Origin: Methylocystis sp.
GTDB lineage: Bacteria > Pseudomonadota > Alphaproteobacteria > Rhizobiales > Beijerinckiaceae
Direction of reading: 5' to 3'
Assembly: GCA_002929055.1 (NCBI GenBank)
Contig: PERY01000003.1
Span: 156,901 to 220,900 of the forward strand
Length of the DNA stretch: 64,000 nucleotides
The notes under the pieces were generated by a model. The model was not told the origin of the DNA. It was given only the letters and a program-made list of their open reading frames with translations, and did not search any database. The stretch's first letter is position 1. The number at the start of each line of letters is the position of its first letter. Positions 8,454 to 16,873 of this stretch are shown in pieces. The translations under genes and the position numbers were made by a program.

Positions 8454-9673
8454 CACTCATCCTCCAGAAGGCCGTTGAAGCAGGCGACATGCTCTTGCGT
8501 CGGCTGGGCGCCATGCGTCGTCTCGAAAGCGTCGCGGAAGAGATCGAGCGGCAGGCGCTCGGCGAGTCGCAGCGGAGCGACATGCGGGGCGTCGCTTCTT
8601 TGCGGGCGTTCGACGGCGAGCGAGACAAGCCGGATCGGGAACTTTTCGCAGATCGCGTCGATCTCGGCCTTCAGCCCGGCCGCGGCGGCATCGACCTTCA
8701 CGGCGAGATGCACGAAAGGCCGGGCGTCCTGCGGCGTTGCGGGGTCGATTGCGAGTTTGCAAAGCGCTGCGTCAATCTCGTCCATCGCCAGCGCGCCGCG
8801 TTCCGGCACGCGCAGATGCTCCACGGCGCGCGTTAAGGAGACCCGGTCGCTGGCCACGCCGCCGTCGTCGCCGATCTCCACGATGGTGACGCCATGCGCA
8901 TAGCCGATTTCGGTTTTCGACATCGGGATCAGCGCGCCCGAGTATCGGATCGTCTCGCGGCCCACATGCTGAGGGCGGTGGAGATGCCCCAGCGCGACAT
9001 AAGCAGCGTCTGCGGGGAAAATGTCGGGCGGTGCGGCGTGCTCGCCCCCAACGAGAATGCGCCGCTCCGCGCCTTCGGATTCGAGACCGCCCGCGACATG
9101 GAGATGACCGGTCAGGATGAGCGGAGCGGCGCCGATCCGGGCGCGCGCGGCCGCCGTCGCTTCGCGATAAAGTTCGCGTACGCTCCAGACGACGCCCGAT
9201 CCAGAAAGATCGGAGGGCGCAACCGGCAGGTCGGCGGCGCGCGGATAGGGCAAGGCGAGGATGTGCGCGGCGACGGCGCCAGAGGCGTCACGCACGGGCA
9301 GCAGATGTGTGTCGAGATCGAACGCACCCTCACGGCGCGCCACCACGCCGATCGAATGCACGCCCGCGATCTCGAAAAGCGCACGCGGCGCCTCCAATCG
9401 TCCAGCGGCGTCGTGATTGCCGGCAAGAAGCGCGATCGTCGCGCGCGGACAGGCTCCGCGCAGATCCCGCAACGTGTCAAAGAGGAGGCGCTGGGCGTCG
9501 GCCGATGGATTGAGGCTGTCGAAGACGTCCCCCGCGATGATGACGGCGTCGACGTCACGCGCTTTCGCGACGGCGACGAGCTGCGACAGGGCGGCCCTAT
9601 GCTCGGGCTCTCGCGACCAGCCTTGCAGCGCGGCGCCCAGATGCCAGTCGGCGGTGTGGAGGAAACGAATCAC
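8453..9673 (-). CDS. sbcD: Exonuclease SbcCD subunit D (Mre11-like nuclease)
   Basis: A metallophosphoesterase of about 406 residues, the nuclease partner of SbcC. Phosphodiesterase motifs are visible: LHTADWHLG (I), IIAGDVFD (II), LLAGNHD (III), LTGHLHVAGG (IV) and VALGHLHRPQ (V). The GTG start at 9673 gives the canonical N-terminus VIRFLHTADWHLG; a TTG seven codons upstream is the alternative. Neither has a strong ribosome site. Translation is coupled to sbcC through a one-base overlap. Confidence 0.94.
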   Translation of the reverse strand: MIRFLHTADWHLGAALQGWSREPEHRAALSQLVAVAKARDVDAVIIAGDVFDSLNPSADAQRLLFDTLRDLRGACPRATIALLAGNHDAAGRLEAPRALFEIAGVHSIGVVARREGAFDLDTHLLPVRDASGAVAAHILALPYPRAADLPVAPSDLSGSGVVWSVRELYREATAAARARIGAAPLILTGHLHVAGGLESEGAERRILVGGEHAAPPDIFPADAAYVALGHLHRPQHVGRETIRYSGALIPMSKTEIGYAHGVTIVEIGDDGGVASDRVSLTRAVEHLRVPERGALAMDEIDAALCKLAIDPATPQDARPFVHLAVKVDAAAAGLKAEIDAICEKFPIRLVSLAVERPQRSDAPHVAPLRLAERLPLDLFRDAFETTHGAQPTQEHVACFNGLLEDE

Positions 9674-9762
9674 GGCGAGGCAGTTTAACGTCAAGCGGCA
9701 GGCGCGGGGAAAGCGATACGCTACCTGCTTCCCCGGCCTGCCGCCCCCAGCCCCTCAGCTCG

Positions 9763-11304
9763 TCAGACCGCGTTTCGGTAAGCTTTCCGCGAGAAGACGG
9801 TGAGGAACATGATCCAGACGTCGAAGAACAGCGACCAGTTGTCGATGTAATAAAGGTCGTGCTCGATCCTCAGTCTGATCTTTTCGGGCGAGTCGATTTC
9901 GCCGCGCAGCCCGTTGACCTGCGCCCATCCCGTGATGCCGGGCTTGACGTTGTGGCGGCGCGCGTAAAGCGCGATGCGCCTCTCGAAGAGCTGGTCATGC
10001 GCCAGCGCGTGCGGGCGCGGACCCACCAGCGACATTTCGCCCCGCAGCACATTGAGCAACTGCGGCAATTCATCGATGTTGGTGCGGCGCAGGAAGCGGC
10101 CGACGCGCGTCACGCGCTTGTCGCCGACCGTCGCCTGCTTGATGTCGCGGCCATCGTCCATCGTCGTCATCGTGCGGAACTTGACGATGCGGAAGGTCTC
10201 TCGATTGAAGCCGTAACGGCGCTGAAAGAAGAACGCCGGCCCATCGCTTTCCAGCCTGATCAGCAGGGCGCAGATCAGGAAAAGGGGCGACAGGGTCACG
10301 AGCGCCAGCGTCGAGACGACGATGTCGAACATTCGCTTGGCGGCGATCTCCAGCAGATTGAGCGAATGGCCGGAGAGGCTGAGGCTCGAAATCGCGCCAA
10401 CCTTGTCGATATGGGCGTCGACGAAGCGGTCGAGAACACGCTCTGGCCCAAGATGGAGGCGCGCCGGAACCGGCAGAAAGGCTGTGACGCAGGAATCGAT
10501 CACGTCGGTGCGCGACCAGGGCGCAAGGATGAAGACGTCGTCAGGCCGCAGCATGCGCGCCGACGCCGCAGCCAGCGCCAGATCGTCGTCGATGGTGCTC
10601 TCCGAGTCGCGCAGCACGACCGCGGCGACGACGTCCATGCCGCAGGTCCAGGGCTTGTAGCGATAGGTAAAGGCTTCGACGTCCCTCTCGAAGCCAACGA
10701 GAAACAGTCGCCGCGCGGAAACGCCGCCCGTCGCCGCGCTGGAGCGCACGAAATGCGAAAGCGTCGCGCGCTCAGCGAAGATCGCGGCGAAGCTCGAGAG
10801 ATAAACGAGCAGGAAGGCGGCTCGCGACGTTTCCTCGGTCGCCTTTGTGAGGAAGCCGATGGCGACGGCGAGCAGGCTGACGAGCGTCCAGAGGCTGAAA
10901 CAGCGCCAGGCGTGGCCGCGGATCTGAAGGTAATTGGCGAAGGAATATTCATGGCGGACCGCATTGGCGAGCACGAAGGTAGTGCCCGCAGCAAGGCTCA
11001 CCTGAAGATTCGAGGGGTCGAGACCGCTCCAGCCATAGCCATAGACAGCCATGTGATATGCGGTCTGCACGGCCAGGCTGACGAGCATGATCGCCGCAAA
11101 GTCGAGCATAGCGGCGACGACGGAGAAGAAGGCCCTCACAACCGCAGTATTGCGATGGGAAACCCAGCTCCCCCAGTTCCGTTGCGCCTGCGTGCGATGT
11201 CGCCGTGTTGTATGAGGCCTCTTGAGGCGCGGACGTACGCTTGGGCCCTCGTAATCGACCTGCTGAGACAAGTTGTCACCCCACACAGGCTCAGCTTGTC
11301 TCAC
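9763..11304 (-). CDS. Undecaprenyl-phosphate glycosyl-1-phosphate transferase (WcaJ/PssY-like)
   Basis: A 513-residue polyprenyl-phosphate hexose-1-phosphate transferase that would load the first sugar (typically glucose or galactose) onto undecaprenyl phosphate for an exopolysaccharide. About five N-terminal membrane helices are followed by a CoA-binding-like middle region. The C-terminal catalytic sugar-transferase domain is classic: [58 protein letters not shown]. The start is GTG at 11304. No other exopolysaccharide genes are adjacent, so it is a solitary initiating enzyme in this window. Confidence 0.9.
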   Translation of the reverse strand: MRQAEPVWGDNLSQQVDYEGPSVRPRLKRPHTTRRHRTQAQRNWGSWVSHRNTAVVRAFFSVVAAMLDFAAIMLVSLAVQTAYHMAVYGYGWSGLDPSNLQVSLAAGTTFVLANAVRHEYSFANYLQIRGHAWRCFSLWTLVSLLAVAIGFLTKATEETSRAAFLLVYLSSFAAIFAERATLSHFVRSSAATGGVSARRLFLVGFERDVEAFTYRYKPWTCGMDVVAAVVLRDSESTIDDDLALAAASARMLRPDDVFILAPWSRTDVIDSCVTAFLPVPARLHLGPERVLDRFVDAHIDKVGAISSLSLSGHSLNLLEIAAKRMFDIVVSTLALVTLSPLFLICALLIRLESDGPAFFFQRRYGFNRETFRIVKFRTMTTMDDGRDIKQATVGDKRVTRVGRFLRRTNIDELPQLLNVLRGEMSLVGPRPHALAHDQLFERRIALYARRHNVKPGITGWAQVNGLRGEIDSPEKIRLRIEHDLYYIDNWSLFFDVWIMFLTVFSRKAYRNAV

Positions 11305-11314
11305 ATTGGGACAA
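11267..11314. promoter_or_regulatory. Clustered TTGTC/GACAA inverted repeats at a gene start
   Basis: A palindrome GACAA-G-TTGTC at 11267-11277 lies just inside the glycosyl-phosphate transferase gene. A second TTGTC-N9-GACAA pair at 11296-11314 covers its start codon. Repeated inverted half-sites at a translation start could be an operator or an mRNA structure; neither is demonstrated. Confidence 0.25.
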
Positions 11315-11609
11315 AGATGAGCCTCACGATACCACTTGCCCGGTTACTGCAATTCATAAGCCCTCAATATCCGAATACACGGGAAAAAGTCGCGCCTGCG
11401 GCAGAAACTGGCGTAATTACAACACGCTAATACTATTGACTTCATAAATGACAACCAGATTCCGACTTTCTTCCGCGCTGCGCAAATGATTTGAGGTCGG
11501 CGCCTTCACAAGCGCGTCATCCTGCCTGTAAAATAATCGGAGTCGCAAAAGGCCCCTGGACCTTGGCGCGGTCCATCAGGCCCTTCTCAGAAAGCGAGAG
11601 GCTGGCAGG
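11305..11609. other. Divergent intergenic region, 305 bp
   Basis: The longest gene-free stretch of the window, between two divergently transcribed genes. It is more AT-rich than its surroundings, particularly 11340-11470 (for example CTAATACTATTGACTTCATA). It probably holds promoters for both neighbours. No RNA gene, repeat array or conserved small frame was recognised apart from the inverted repeats at its left end. Confidence 0.5.
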
Positions 11610-12182
11610 GTGACCGCTCACTTCCGTCAACAGAATGTTTCGCCGCAGGCGTGTCCCGCGCTGGTTCTCAACGCGGACTTTCGGCCACTGAGCTATTATC
11701 CCCTTTCGCTATGGGGATGGCAGGACGCGATCAAGGCGGTGTTTCTCGATCGGGTCAACATCGTCTCGGAATACGACAAGACAGTCAAAAGCCCGAGTTT
11801 CGAGATGCGGCTGCCTTCGGTCGTCTCCTTGAAGGAATATGTGCGGCCGGCGCGTCAGCCGGCCTTCACCAGATTTAACGTCTTTCTGCGCGACCGCTTC
11901 ACCTGCCAATATTGCGGCGCGCATGACGAACTGACCTTCGACCATGTCATCCCCCGCTCGAAGGGCGGAGCGACGACCTGGGAGAATGTCGTGGCGGCCT
12001 GCTCCCCCTGCAATCTGCGCAAGGGCGACCGGCTGCCGCATGACGCGCACATGACTCCCTGGCAAACGCCCTTCCAGCCGAGCATTGCGGATCTGCATCG
12101 AAACGGCCGCCTGTTCCCGCCGAATTATCTGCACGAAAGCTGGATGGATTACCTCTACTGGGATTCGGTGCTCGAGCCGTAA
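11610..12182 (+). CDS. HNH endonuclease family protein
   Basis: 190 residues. The HNH/zinc-finger module lies at roughly 90-142: RDRFTCQYCGAHDELTFDHV, then PRSKGGATTWENVVAACSPC and NLRKGDR. That is CxxC, the DH pair, the Asn and a second CxxC. The upstream part (VLNADFRPLSYYPLSLWGWQ) is typical of a chromosomal HNH family widespread in proteobacteria whose physiological role is not established. GTG at 11610 follows GAGAGGCTGGCAGG. There is no methyltransferase next to it, so a restriction role is not indicated. Confidence 0.85.
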   Translation: MTAHFRQQNVSPQACPALVLNADFRPLSYYPLSLWGWQDAIKAVFLDRVNIVSEYDKTVKSPSFEMRLPSVVSLKEYVRPARQPAFTRFNVFLRDRFTCQYCGAHDELTFDHVIPRSKGGATTWENVVAACSPCNLRKGDRLPHDAHMTPWQTPFQPSIADLHRNGRLFPPNYLHESWMDYLYWDSVLEP

Positions 12183-12203
12183 GGCCTGTGCGCGGAACGC
12201 CAC

Positions 12204-12749
12204 ATGCTGAGACGTCTCGTCGTCATGATCTTCGGCTTTGTGATCGCCTCCGGCGTGGGGGCGATCTTTCTCGTCGTGTCCGCGCTCTTCGATCCCACCA
12301 CGCGGGAGGCCGGCCTGACGGCGACGATGGCCGGCGTTTTCGCCGTGATCGACGAGGTGCTGCGCGACGGCGATCCAGAACAGGCCGCGGCGGCGCTCGG
12401 CTTCGTTATATGGGCGGTCGTCATCGCCACCTGCGTGGCGCCGCTCGCCATCGCGGCGCTGATCGGCGAAGCGGCGGGGGTGCGCTCCTTCGTCTGGTAT
12501 TCCGGCGCCAGCGGCGTGCTCGCGGGCGCCTCGCCCTGGATCGCGCGGGCGGCGAAGGGGCTCGATCGGGCGCAAAGCGCCAGCGAGGCGGAAGGGCGTC
12601 TGGCGCTGCTCTTTTTCCTGACCGGCGCTCTAACTGGGGCGATTTACTGGCTCATCGCCGCGCCGACGCGGCCAACCCCGCCGCCACCTCGGGGAGCCCG
12701 CACGCCCGCGCCGCCGCGTCAGCTCAGCGGCCCGGCGGACCCGGGATAA
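12204..12749 (+). CDS. Uncharacterised membrane protein
   Basis: 181 residues with about four predicted membrane helices: residues 3-28 (VVMIFGFVIASGVGAIFLVV), about 65-90, about 97-110 and about 132-152 (LALLFFLTGALTGAIYWLIA). It ends in a Pro-rich cytoplasmic-type tail (PTRPTPPPPRGA). It starts 21 nt after the HNH gene on the same strand, so the two may be cotranscribed. No family was recognised. Confidence 0.65.
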   Translation: MLRRLVVMIFGFVIASGVGAIFLVVSALFDPTTREAGLTATMAGVFAVIDEVLRDGDPEQAAAALGFVIWAVVIATCVAPLAIAALIGEAAGVRSFVWYSGASGVLAGASPWIARAAKGLDRAQSASEAEGRLALLFFLTGALTGAIYWLIAAPTRPTPPPPRGARTPAPPRQLSGPADPG

Positions 12750-12758
12750 ACGCCGGGA

Positions 12759-13358
12759 TCAGATGCGCCGCCGCGCGCCTTTGACCTCGCCATTGCTGTG
12801 CCGCCAGTAAGCGAACACCGCGCCTGCCAGAAAGACGCCAGCGAGAAAAGCCGTCGCGTAAAACTGCAGCGGCCCACCGACCGAGAAGCCAAAGCGCGTC
12901 GTGCGCCTCGTCCCCGAGGCTTCGGTCGCCGTGATGAACATGGCGTAGTCGCCGGTCTCGGTGAAATCATGCTCGACCGTCACCGCGCCGCCGGGGTAAC
13001 GGCGTGGCGAAAAGGTCGCGATCGTGAAGGGCGCGAGATCGTCCTCCTCCGTCAAAGACCTGCCCGCGGGCTCCTTCACGATCCGCACGTCGATCGGCAA
13101 TTCGCGCAGACGCTCGGCGATGAGATCGATGGTGAGGATGATGCGGCCGGTCGACGGGAAGTCGCCGCAAAAGCGATCCCTCGAGCGGTCGGGCATATAG
13201 GCGACGACGCCGATGAGATCGGGTCCGATCGATATCTCGCATTGATCGCGGATGGTCGACGACTTGTCCATGCTGATCGCGCCAGCCGGCGCCGGCGCAA
13301 GAAAAGCAAGGAGCGCACACGCCATGAGGATGCGCGGCGGCCAGCCTGTAAACGACAT
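12759..13358 (-). CDS. Exported protein with a C-terminal membrane anchor
   Basis: 199 residues. A signal peptide (ILMACALLAFLAPAPAGA) is followed by a beta-rich periplasmic region of about 140 residues and one C-terminal membrane helix (FYATAFLAGVFLAGAVFAYW) with a short basic tail (KGARRRI). The topology is periplasmic domain plus tail anchor. It slightly resembles TIGR02186-type alphaproteobacterial proteins in layout, but I cannot confirm this. It converges with the preceding membrane-protein gene. Confidence 0.6.
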   Translation of the reverse strand: MSFTGWPPRILMACALLAFLAPAPAGAISMDKSSTIRDQCEISIGPDLIGVVAYMPDRSRDRFCGDFPSTGRIILTIDLIAERLRELPIDVRIVKEPAGRSLTEEDDLAPFTIATFSPRRYPGGAVTVEHDFTETGDYAMFITATEASGTRRTTRFGFSVGGPLQFYATAFLAGVFLAGAVFAYWRHSNGEVKGARRRI

Positions 13359-13488
13359 GAATTCTCTCCAACAAATGCTCGGCCGCGGGGATGAGAATAG
13401 CCGATAAGCTGACTGATTTCCCGGGTTTTTCTTGAGTTGGCAAGGGGTCAGGATTGACGCTTTCGGCGGGAAGTGCTCTTAACCGGTT

Positions 13489-14712
13489 ATGGCTGATTAT
13501 TATTCTTTGATCTCCCGCGCCATTGCCGCTCTTCCCCAGCAGACGCCCGACACCCGGCAGGCTGTCTACGAAAGAGCGCGCAAAGCGCTGTACAATCAGT
13601 TGCGCAGCATTCAGCCGCCTGTCGCGGAGGCCGACATCGCCGCGGAAGGCCGGGCGCTCGAAGAAGCCATCACCCGCCTCGAATTAGAATCCACTGGAAA
13701 AGGCGCGCCCGAACCGCAGACGGGGGCGCCGCCCGCCCCCGCGAAGCCGACCGATTCCAGCGCCGCTGCGGACAAGCGCCAGCGACCCCAGGAGCCAAGC
13801 AAGAAGATCGCTCCGAACGGCCCCGGTGCGCGCACGGCTGAAGAAGCCTGGCGTGAGACGCTCGACGACGCATCGCAGACGGCGGATTCCTCCCGGAGCG
13901 AGCCGCAGCGTCCCGCGGCGCCGCTGCCCTTGCCGCCACAGTCGAAGCGGCCCTCCAAACGCACATTGGCGCTTGCGGGCGTCTTTCTCGCGCTCATCGC
14001 CGTGGTGGGCGGGCTCGCCTGGTGGCTGCGCGAGCGGCCCGAAGATCTCGCGAAGCTGAAGCCCGAGGAAACGGCGCCACTCGAAGGCGAGGATGCAGGG
14101 AAATTTGGCGACCGCGTCGAAGGCGGCGCTTCGGCTCCCGCGCCCTCCAGCAGGCGCGCGACTTCCGTGCCGGTCGCGCAGAAGGCGGAGCTATGGGTCG
14201 CTTCGGCGCAGGAGCCCAACAAGGTGGACCGCATTTACAATGCGACGGTCATCTGGCGGCTTGAAAACGTGGGCAGCCCGGGCGAAACATTGGGCTCTGC
14301 GATCCGCGGCGACGTCGACGTCCCCGAAGCGAAGATGAAGATGAGCCTCATCTTCCGCAAGAACACCGACTCGGCGCTCTCCGCCTCGCACACGATCAAC
14401 GTCTCTTTCAAGCCGGCGGCTGACAGCCCGCTCGGCGGCGTGAAGGCCATCGGCCCAATTCAGATGCGCCGCGCCGACGCCCAGGCGGGCGAGAAGGTCA
14501 TCGGCATTCCGGTGCCGATCACGGCGAACAACTTCCTGATCGGACTGATGCGCGGCGACCGCGAGGCGCGCAACATCCAGCTCCTGCGTTCGCTTGCCGT
14601 GCTCGACCTGCCGCTCCAGCTCAACGACGGCCGCGCTGCGACCATCAACATGGAAAAAGGCCCGACCGGCGAGCGCGTCTTCGCCGACGCGATCGACTCC
14701 TGGAGCAAGTGA
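13489..14712 (+). CDS. Uncharacterised single-pass membrane protein
   Basis: 407 residues. The N-terminal ~65 residues (YYSLISRAIAALPQQTPDTR, then QAVYERARKAL) form a conserved helical segment that I recognise from other Hyphomicrobiales proteins of unknown role. A low-complexity Pro/Ala/Glu linker follows. One membrane helix lies near 160-182 (TLALAGVFLALIAVVGGLAWWL). The C-terminal ~180 residues look like a beta-sandwich outside the cytoplasm (NATVIWRLENVG, SHTINVSFKPA). ATG at 13489 immediately precedes the conserved segment. No enzyme motif is visible. Confidence 0.7.
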   Translation: MADYYSLISRAIAALPQQTPDTRQAVYERARKALYNQLRSIQPPVAEADIAAEGRALEEAITRLELESTGKGAPEPQTGAPPAPAKPTDSSAAADKRQRPQEPSKKIAPNGPGARTAEEAWRETLDDASQTADSSRSEPQRPAAPLPLPPQSKRPSKRTLALAGVFLALIAVVGGLAWWLRERPEDLAKLKPEETAPLEGEDAGKFGDRVEGGASAPAPSSRRATSVPVAQKAELWVASAQEPNKVDRIYNATVIWRLENVGSPGETLGSAIRGDVDVPEAKMKMSLIFRKNTDSALSASHTINVSFKPAADSPLGGVKAIGPIQMRRADAQAGEKVIGIPVPITANNFLIGLMRGDREARNIQLLRSLAVLDLPLQLNDGRAATINMEKGPTGERVFADAIDSWSK

Positions 14713-14732
14713 GCCTTCAGATCAGCTAAGGC

Positions 14733-15023
14733 TCAAACGAAGACGAGCCGGTAGACGAAGGAATTTGCGCCCTTGCGGCTCACCCAGTCGCATTCGGGCG
14801 GCAAGTCTCCCTGATCTTCGATCGCAATCTCCCAGGGCCGGCCCATGAGCGCCTTGTCCTGCGCATCCCAGACGATCCAGCCGAACTTCTCGTCGCGCAA
14901 AATCCAGATGTCCTTGTCGGCGCGCTTGAAGCGCGGCAGGCCGTCGAGGCCCGAAGGCTGCGCCTCGAAGCGATAGACGGCGCCGTCAGAGAGGCGGCGC
15001 ATTTCGATAGTCTTTCCAATCAT
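14733..15023 (-). CDS. Small uncharacterised protein coupled to a RecD-like helicase
   Basis: 96 residues beginning MIGKTIEMRRLSDGAVYRFE, with several Trp residues (DIWILRDEKFGWIVWDAQDK) and no membrane segment or signal. Its ATG at 15023 overlaps the helicase stop codon by one base, so translation is coupled. The frame continues upstream inside the helicase gene but has no plausible start there. The function is unknown; the coupling suggests a partner or accessory of the helicase. Confidence 0.6.
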   Translation of the reverse strand: MIGKTIEMRRLSDGAVYRFEAQPSGLDGLPRFKRADKDIWILRDEKFGWIVWDAQDKALMGRPWEIAIEDQGDLPPECDWVSRKGANSFVYRLVFV

Positions 15024-16120
15024 CACATCACCAGCGTCAGCGTCTTCGCCGCGCGCGTCACGCCCGTATAGAGCCAGCGGGCGCGATGTTCGCGGAAGGC
15101 GAAGGACTCGTCGAAGAGCGCGACATTGTCCCATTGCGAGCCCTGCGCCTTGTGCACGGTCAGCGCATAGCCGAAATCGAATTCGTCCGAGTCCTTGCGC
15201 AGCGCATAGGGGATTTCGCCCTCGCCGCCCTCGAAGAACTGCGGAATGACGGCGACGCGCTGGAACTTGCCCGTTTCACCCTCCTCCGGCGTCACCAGCA
15301 TCCTGATCTTGCCGCGCCGCAGAGCGCCCGCGCTCTTGACCGTAAAGAGCGCGCCGTTCAGCAGCCCCTTCTTGCGATTGTTGCGCAGGCAGACGAGTTT
15401 CTCTCCCGATAGCGGGAACTGCCCAGTGAAGCCGCGCAGCGTACGCAAGCGGCTGTTGTAAGCGCGGCGCGTCTTGTTCAGCCCCACGAGAACCTGATCC
15501 GCCCCGGTGACGAGCGCCGGGTCCAGACCCTCGCGCGCGACGACGCGCGTTTCGCCATAGTCTCCATAGTCCAGCCGCCCGCCCTCGCGGATGAGCATCG
15601 AGAGGCGGATGATCGGGTTGTCGGCGGCCTGGCGGTGCACCTGCGTCAGCATCACGTCGGGCTCGGCCTCGGTGAAGAAGCCGCCGCCCTTCACTGGCGG
15701 TAACTGAGCGGGGTCGCCCAGCACCAGCACTTTCTTGCCGAAGGAGAGAAGATCCCGGCCGAGTTCTTCGTCCACCATCGAGCATTCGTCGATCACGATG
15801 AGCGTTGCATGGGCGGCGTCGCTCTCGTCGTTGAGGACGAAGGATGGTTCTTCCGTCTCCGTATCGGTGGCGCGATAGATCAGGCTGTGGATGGTGCGCG
15901 CGTCCTTGCAGCCCTTCGCGCGCATGACGAGCGCCGCCTTGCCGGTGAAAGCCGCAAAGGCCACATCGCCATCGACATGGTCGGCAAGATGTTGCGCGAG
16001 CGTGGATTTTCCAGTTCCGGCGAAGCCGAAAAGGCGAAATACCTGCTGGCCGCGCGGCGCTTCCAGCCAGCGCGCGACGTCTGACAGCGCCTTATCCTGC
16101 TCGGGGGTCCAGACGGGCAT
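15023..16120 (-). CDS. RecD/Dda-like ATP-dependent DNA helicase
   Basis: A 365-residue superfamily 1 helicase. Walker A is GFAGTGKST (residues 32-40), motif Ia is AFTGKAALVMR, motif II is LIVIDECSMVD, motif III is VLGDPAQLPPV, motif V/VI regions are YALTVHKAQGSQWD and WLYTGVTRA. It is much shorter than RecD2 and lacks a long N-terminal region, so it matches the compact RecD-like group, 5'-to-3' polarity by family. It may process recombination or replication intermediates; no RecBC genes are nearby. Confidence 0.88.
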   Translation of the reverse strand: MPVWTPEQDKALSDVARWLEAPRGQQVFRLFGFAGTGKSTLAQHLADHVDGDVAFAAFTGKAALVMRAKGCKDARTIHSLIYRATDTETEEPSFVLNDESDAAHATLIVIDECSMVDEELGRDLLSFGKKVLVLGDPAQLPPVKGGGFFTEAEPDVMLTQVHRQAADNPIIRLSMLIREGGRLDYGDYGETRVVAREGLDPALVTGADQVLVGLNKTRRAYNSRLRTLRGFTGQFPLSGEKLVCLRNNRKKGLLNGALFTVKSAGALRRGKIRMLVTPEEGETGKFQRVAVIPQFFEGGEGEIPYALRKDSDEFDFGYALTVHKAQGSQWDNVALFDESFAFREHRARWLYTGVTRAAKTLTLVM

Positions 16121-16202
16121 GTGTCCCTAGATAGATCGAATCGGGAACATGCACGATGGAGAAGCGAGCCCGCCACCACAAGCGCGCGGCTGTGAAAAAG
16201 CT

Positions 16203-16334
16203 CTACTGCCCGAGTTGCGTCAGCAGGTTAATCTTCTCGTAGATGTTGACGAGAGCGAGGACGAAGCCGGCCCATGTCGCCAGCCAGATCGCAACAAACT
16301 TGGGGTTTCCGAAGAGTTCACGCGCCTCGTCCAT
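16203..16334 (-). CDS. Small single-helix membrane protein, 43 residues
   Basis: Reads MDEARELFGNPKFVAIWLAT and then a continuous hydrophobic segment ending in a short polar tail. One membrane helix occupies about residues 13-32. The start is supported by a strong ribosome site, GGAAGGAAAAGGCT directly before ATG. Such proteins are often missed in annotation. The role is unknown. Confidence 0.55.
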   Translation of the reverse strand: MDEARELFGNPKFVAIWLATWAGFVLALVNIYEKINLLTQLGQ

Positions 16335-16451
16335 AGCCTTTTCCTTCCTTACGCGGGATGCGTGAAGCTGCGCCTTCACGAACAACGTTTATCGCCTCCC
16401 GCTTCTCGGCAGGACAGTGAAAATCCTGACAAAGACCGGCCGATCTGCGCC

Positions 16452-16841
16452 CTATTCGATGAAACCGCCCAGGACCAGCGCCGCGCCGAGCGTCGAGGAA
16501 ACGGCCGCATAAAGCGGAAGGTGATCCTTGAAGCGCACCCGGTCCGTAATGCGCCGAAGCGTTCCCGGAGGCAGGAACATGGTGGACAGTCCGCTGGCGA
16601 GGCCGATCCAGGCGAGAACAGAAATCAAGGCCGCGAGCCAATTGTCCCAGTAGGGATGGGCGATGATTATCGCGAGGCCCGCCGCGGCGCGCAGCACGCC
16701 TACGAAGGATTCGATGACGGGGTCGTGTGTGATGCGGTCGACCAGCGCGACAGCGGCGTCGCGCCGAAAATACAGCCAGGCGCCCGCCAGGAGAGCATAG
16801 ACGCCGACAAACTTCGCGAGATAAACAGTCATGGGGGACAT
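16452..16841 (-). CDS. Uncharacterised four-helix membrane protein
   Basis: 129 residues with about four membrane helices: residues 5-24, 46-62, 68-90 and 110-128. Short charged loops separate them (FRRDAAVALVDR, LRRITDRVRFKDH). Nothing resembling a transporter or enzyme motif is visible. It is 32 nt downstream of hemN on the same strand, so it may be its last operon partner. Confidence 0.6.
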   Translation of the reverse strand: MSPMTVYLAKFVGVYALLAGAWLYFRRDAAVALVDRITHDPVIESFVGVLRAAAGLAIIIAHPYWDNWLAALISVLAWIGLASGLSTMFLPPGTLRRITDRVRFKDHLPLYAAVSSTLGAALVLGGFIE

Positions 16842-16873
16842 TCAAGCCTCCTGAAGGCGACCCCGCCCCGGCC

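Noticed and set aside
7041..8903. A 620-codon plus-strand frame opposite sbcC and sbcD
   Set aside because: It results from the alanine- and arginine-rich coiled coil of SbcC read backwards.
11610..12182. HNH protein considered as a McrA-like restriction enzyme or homing endonuclease
   Set aside because: It lies alone between ordinary chromosomal genes, with no intron, intein or methyltransferase around, and matches a widespread chromosomal HNH family.
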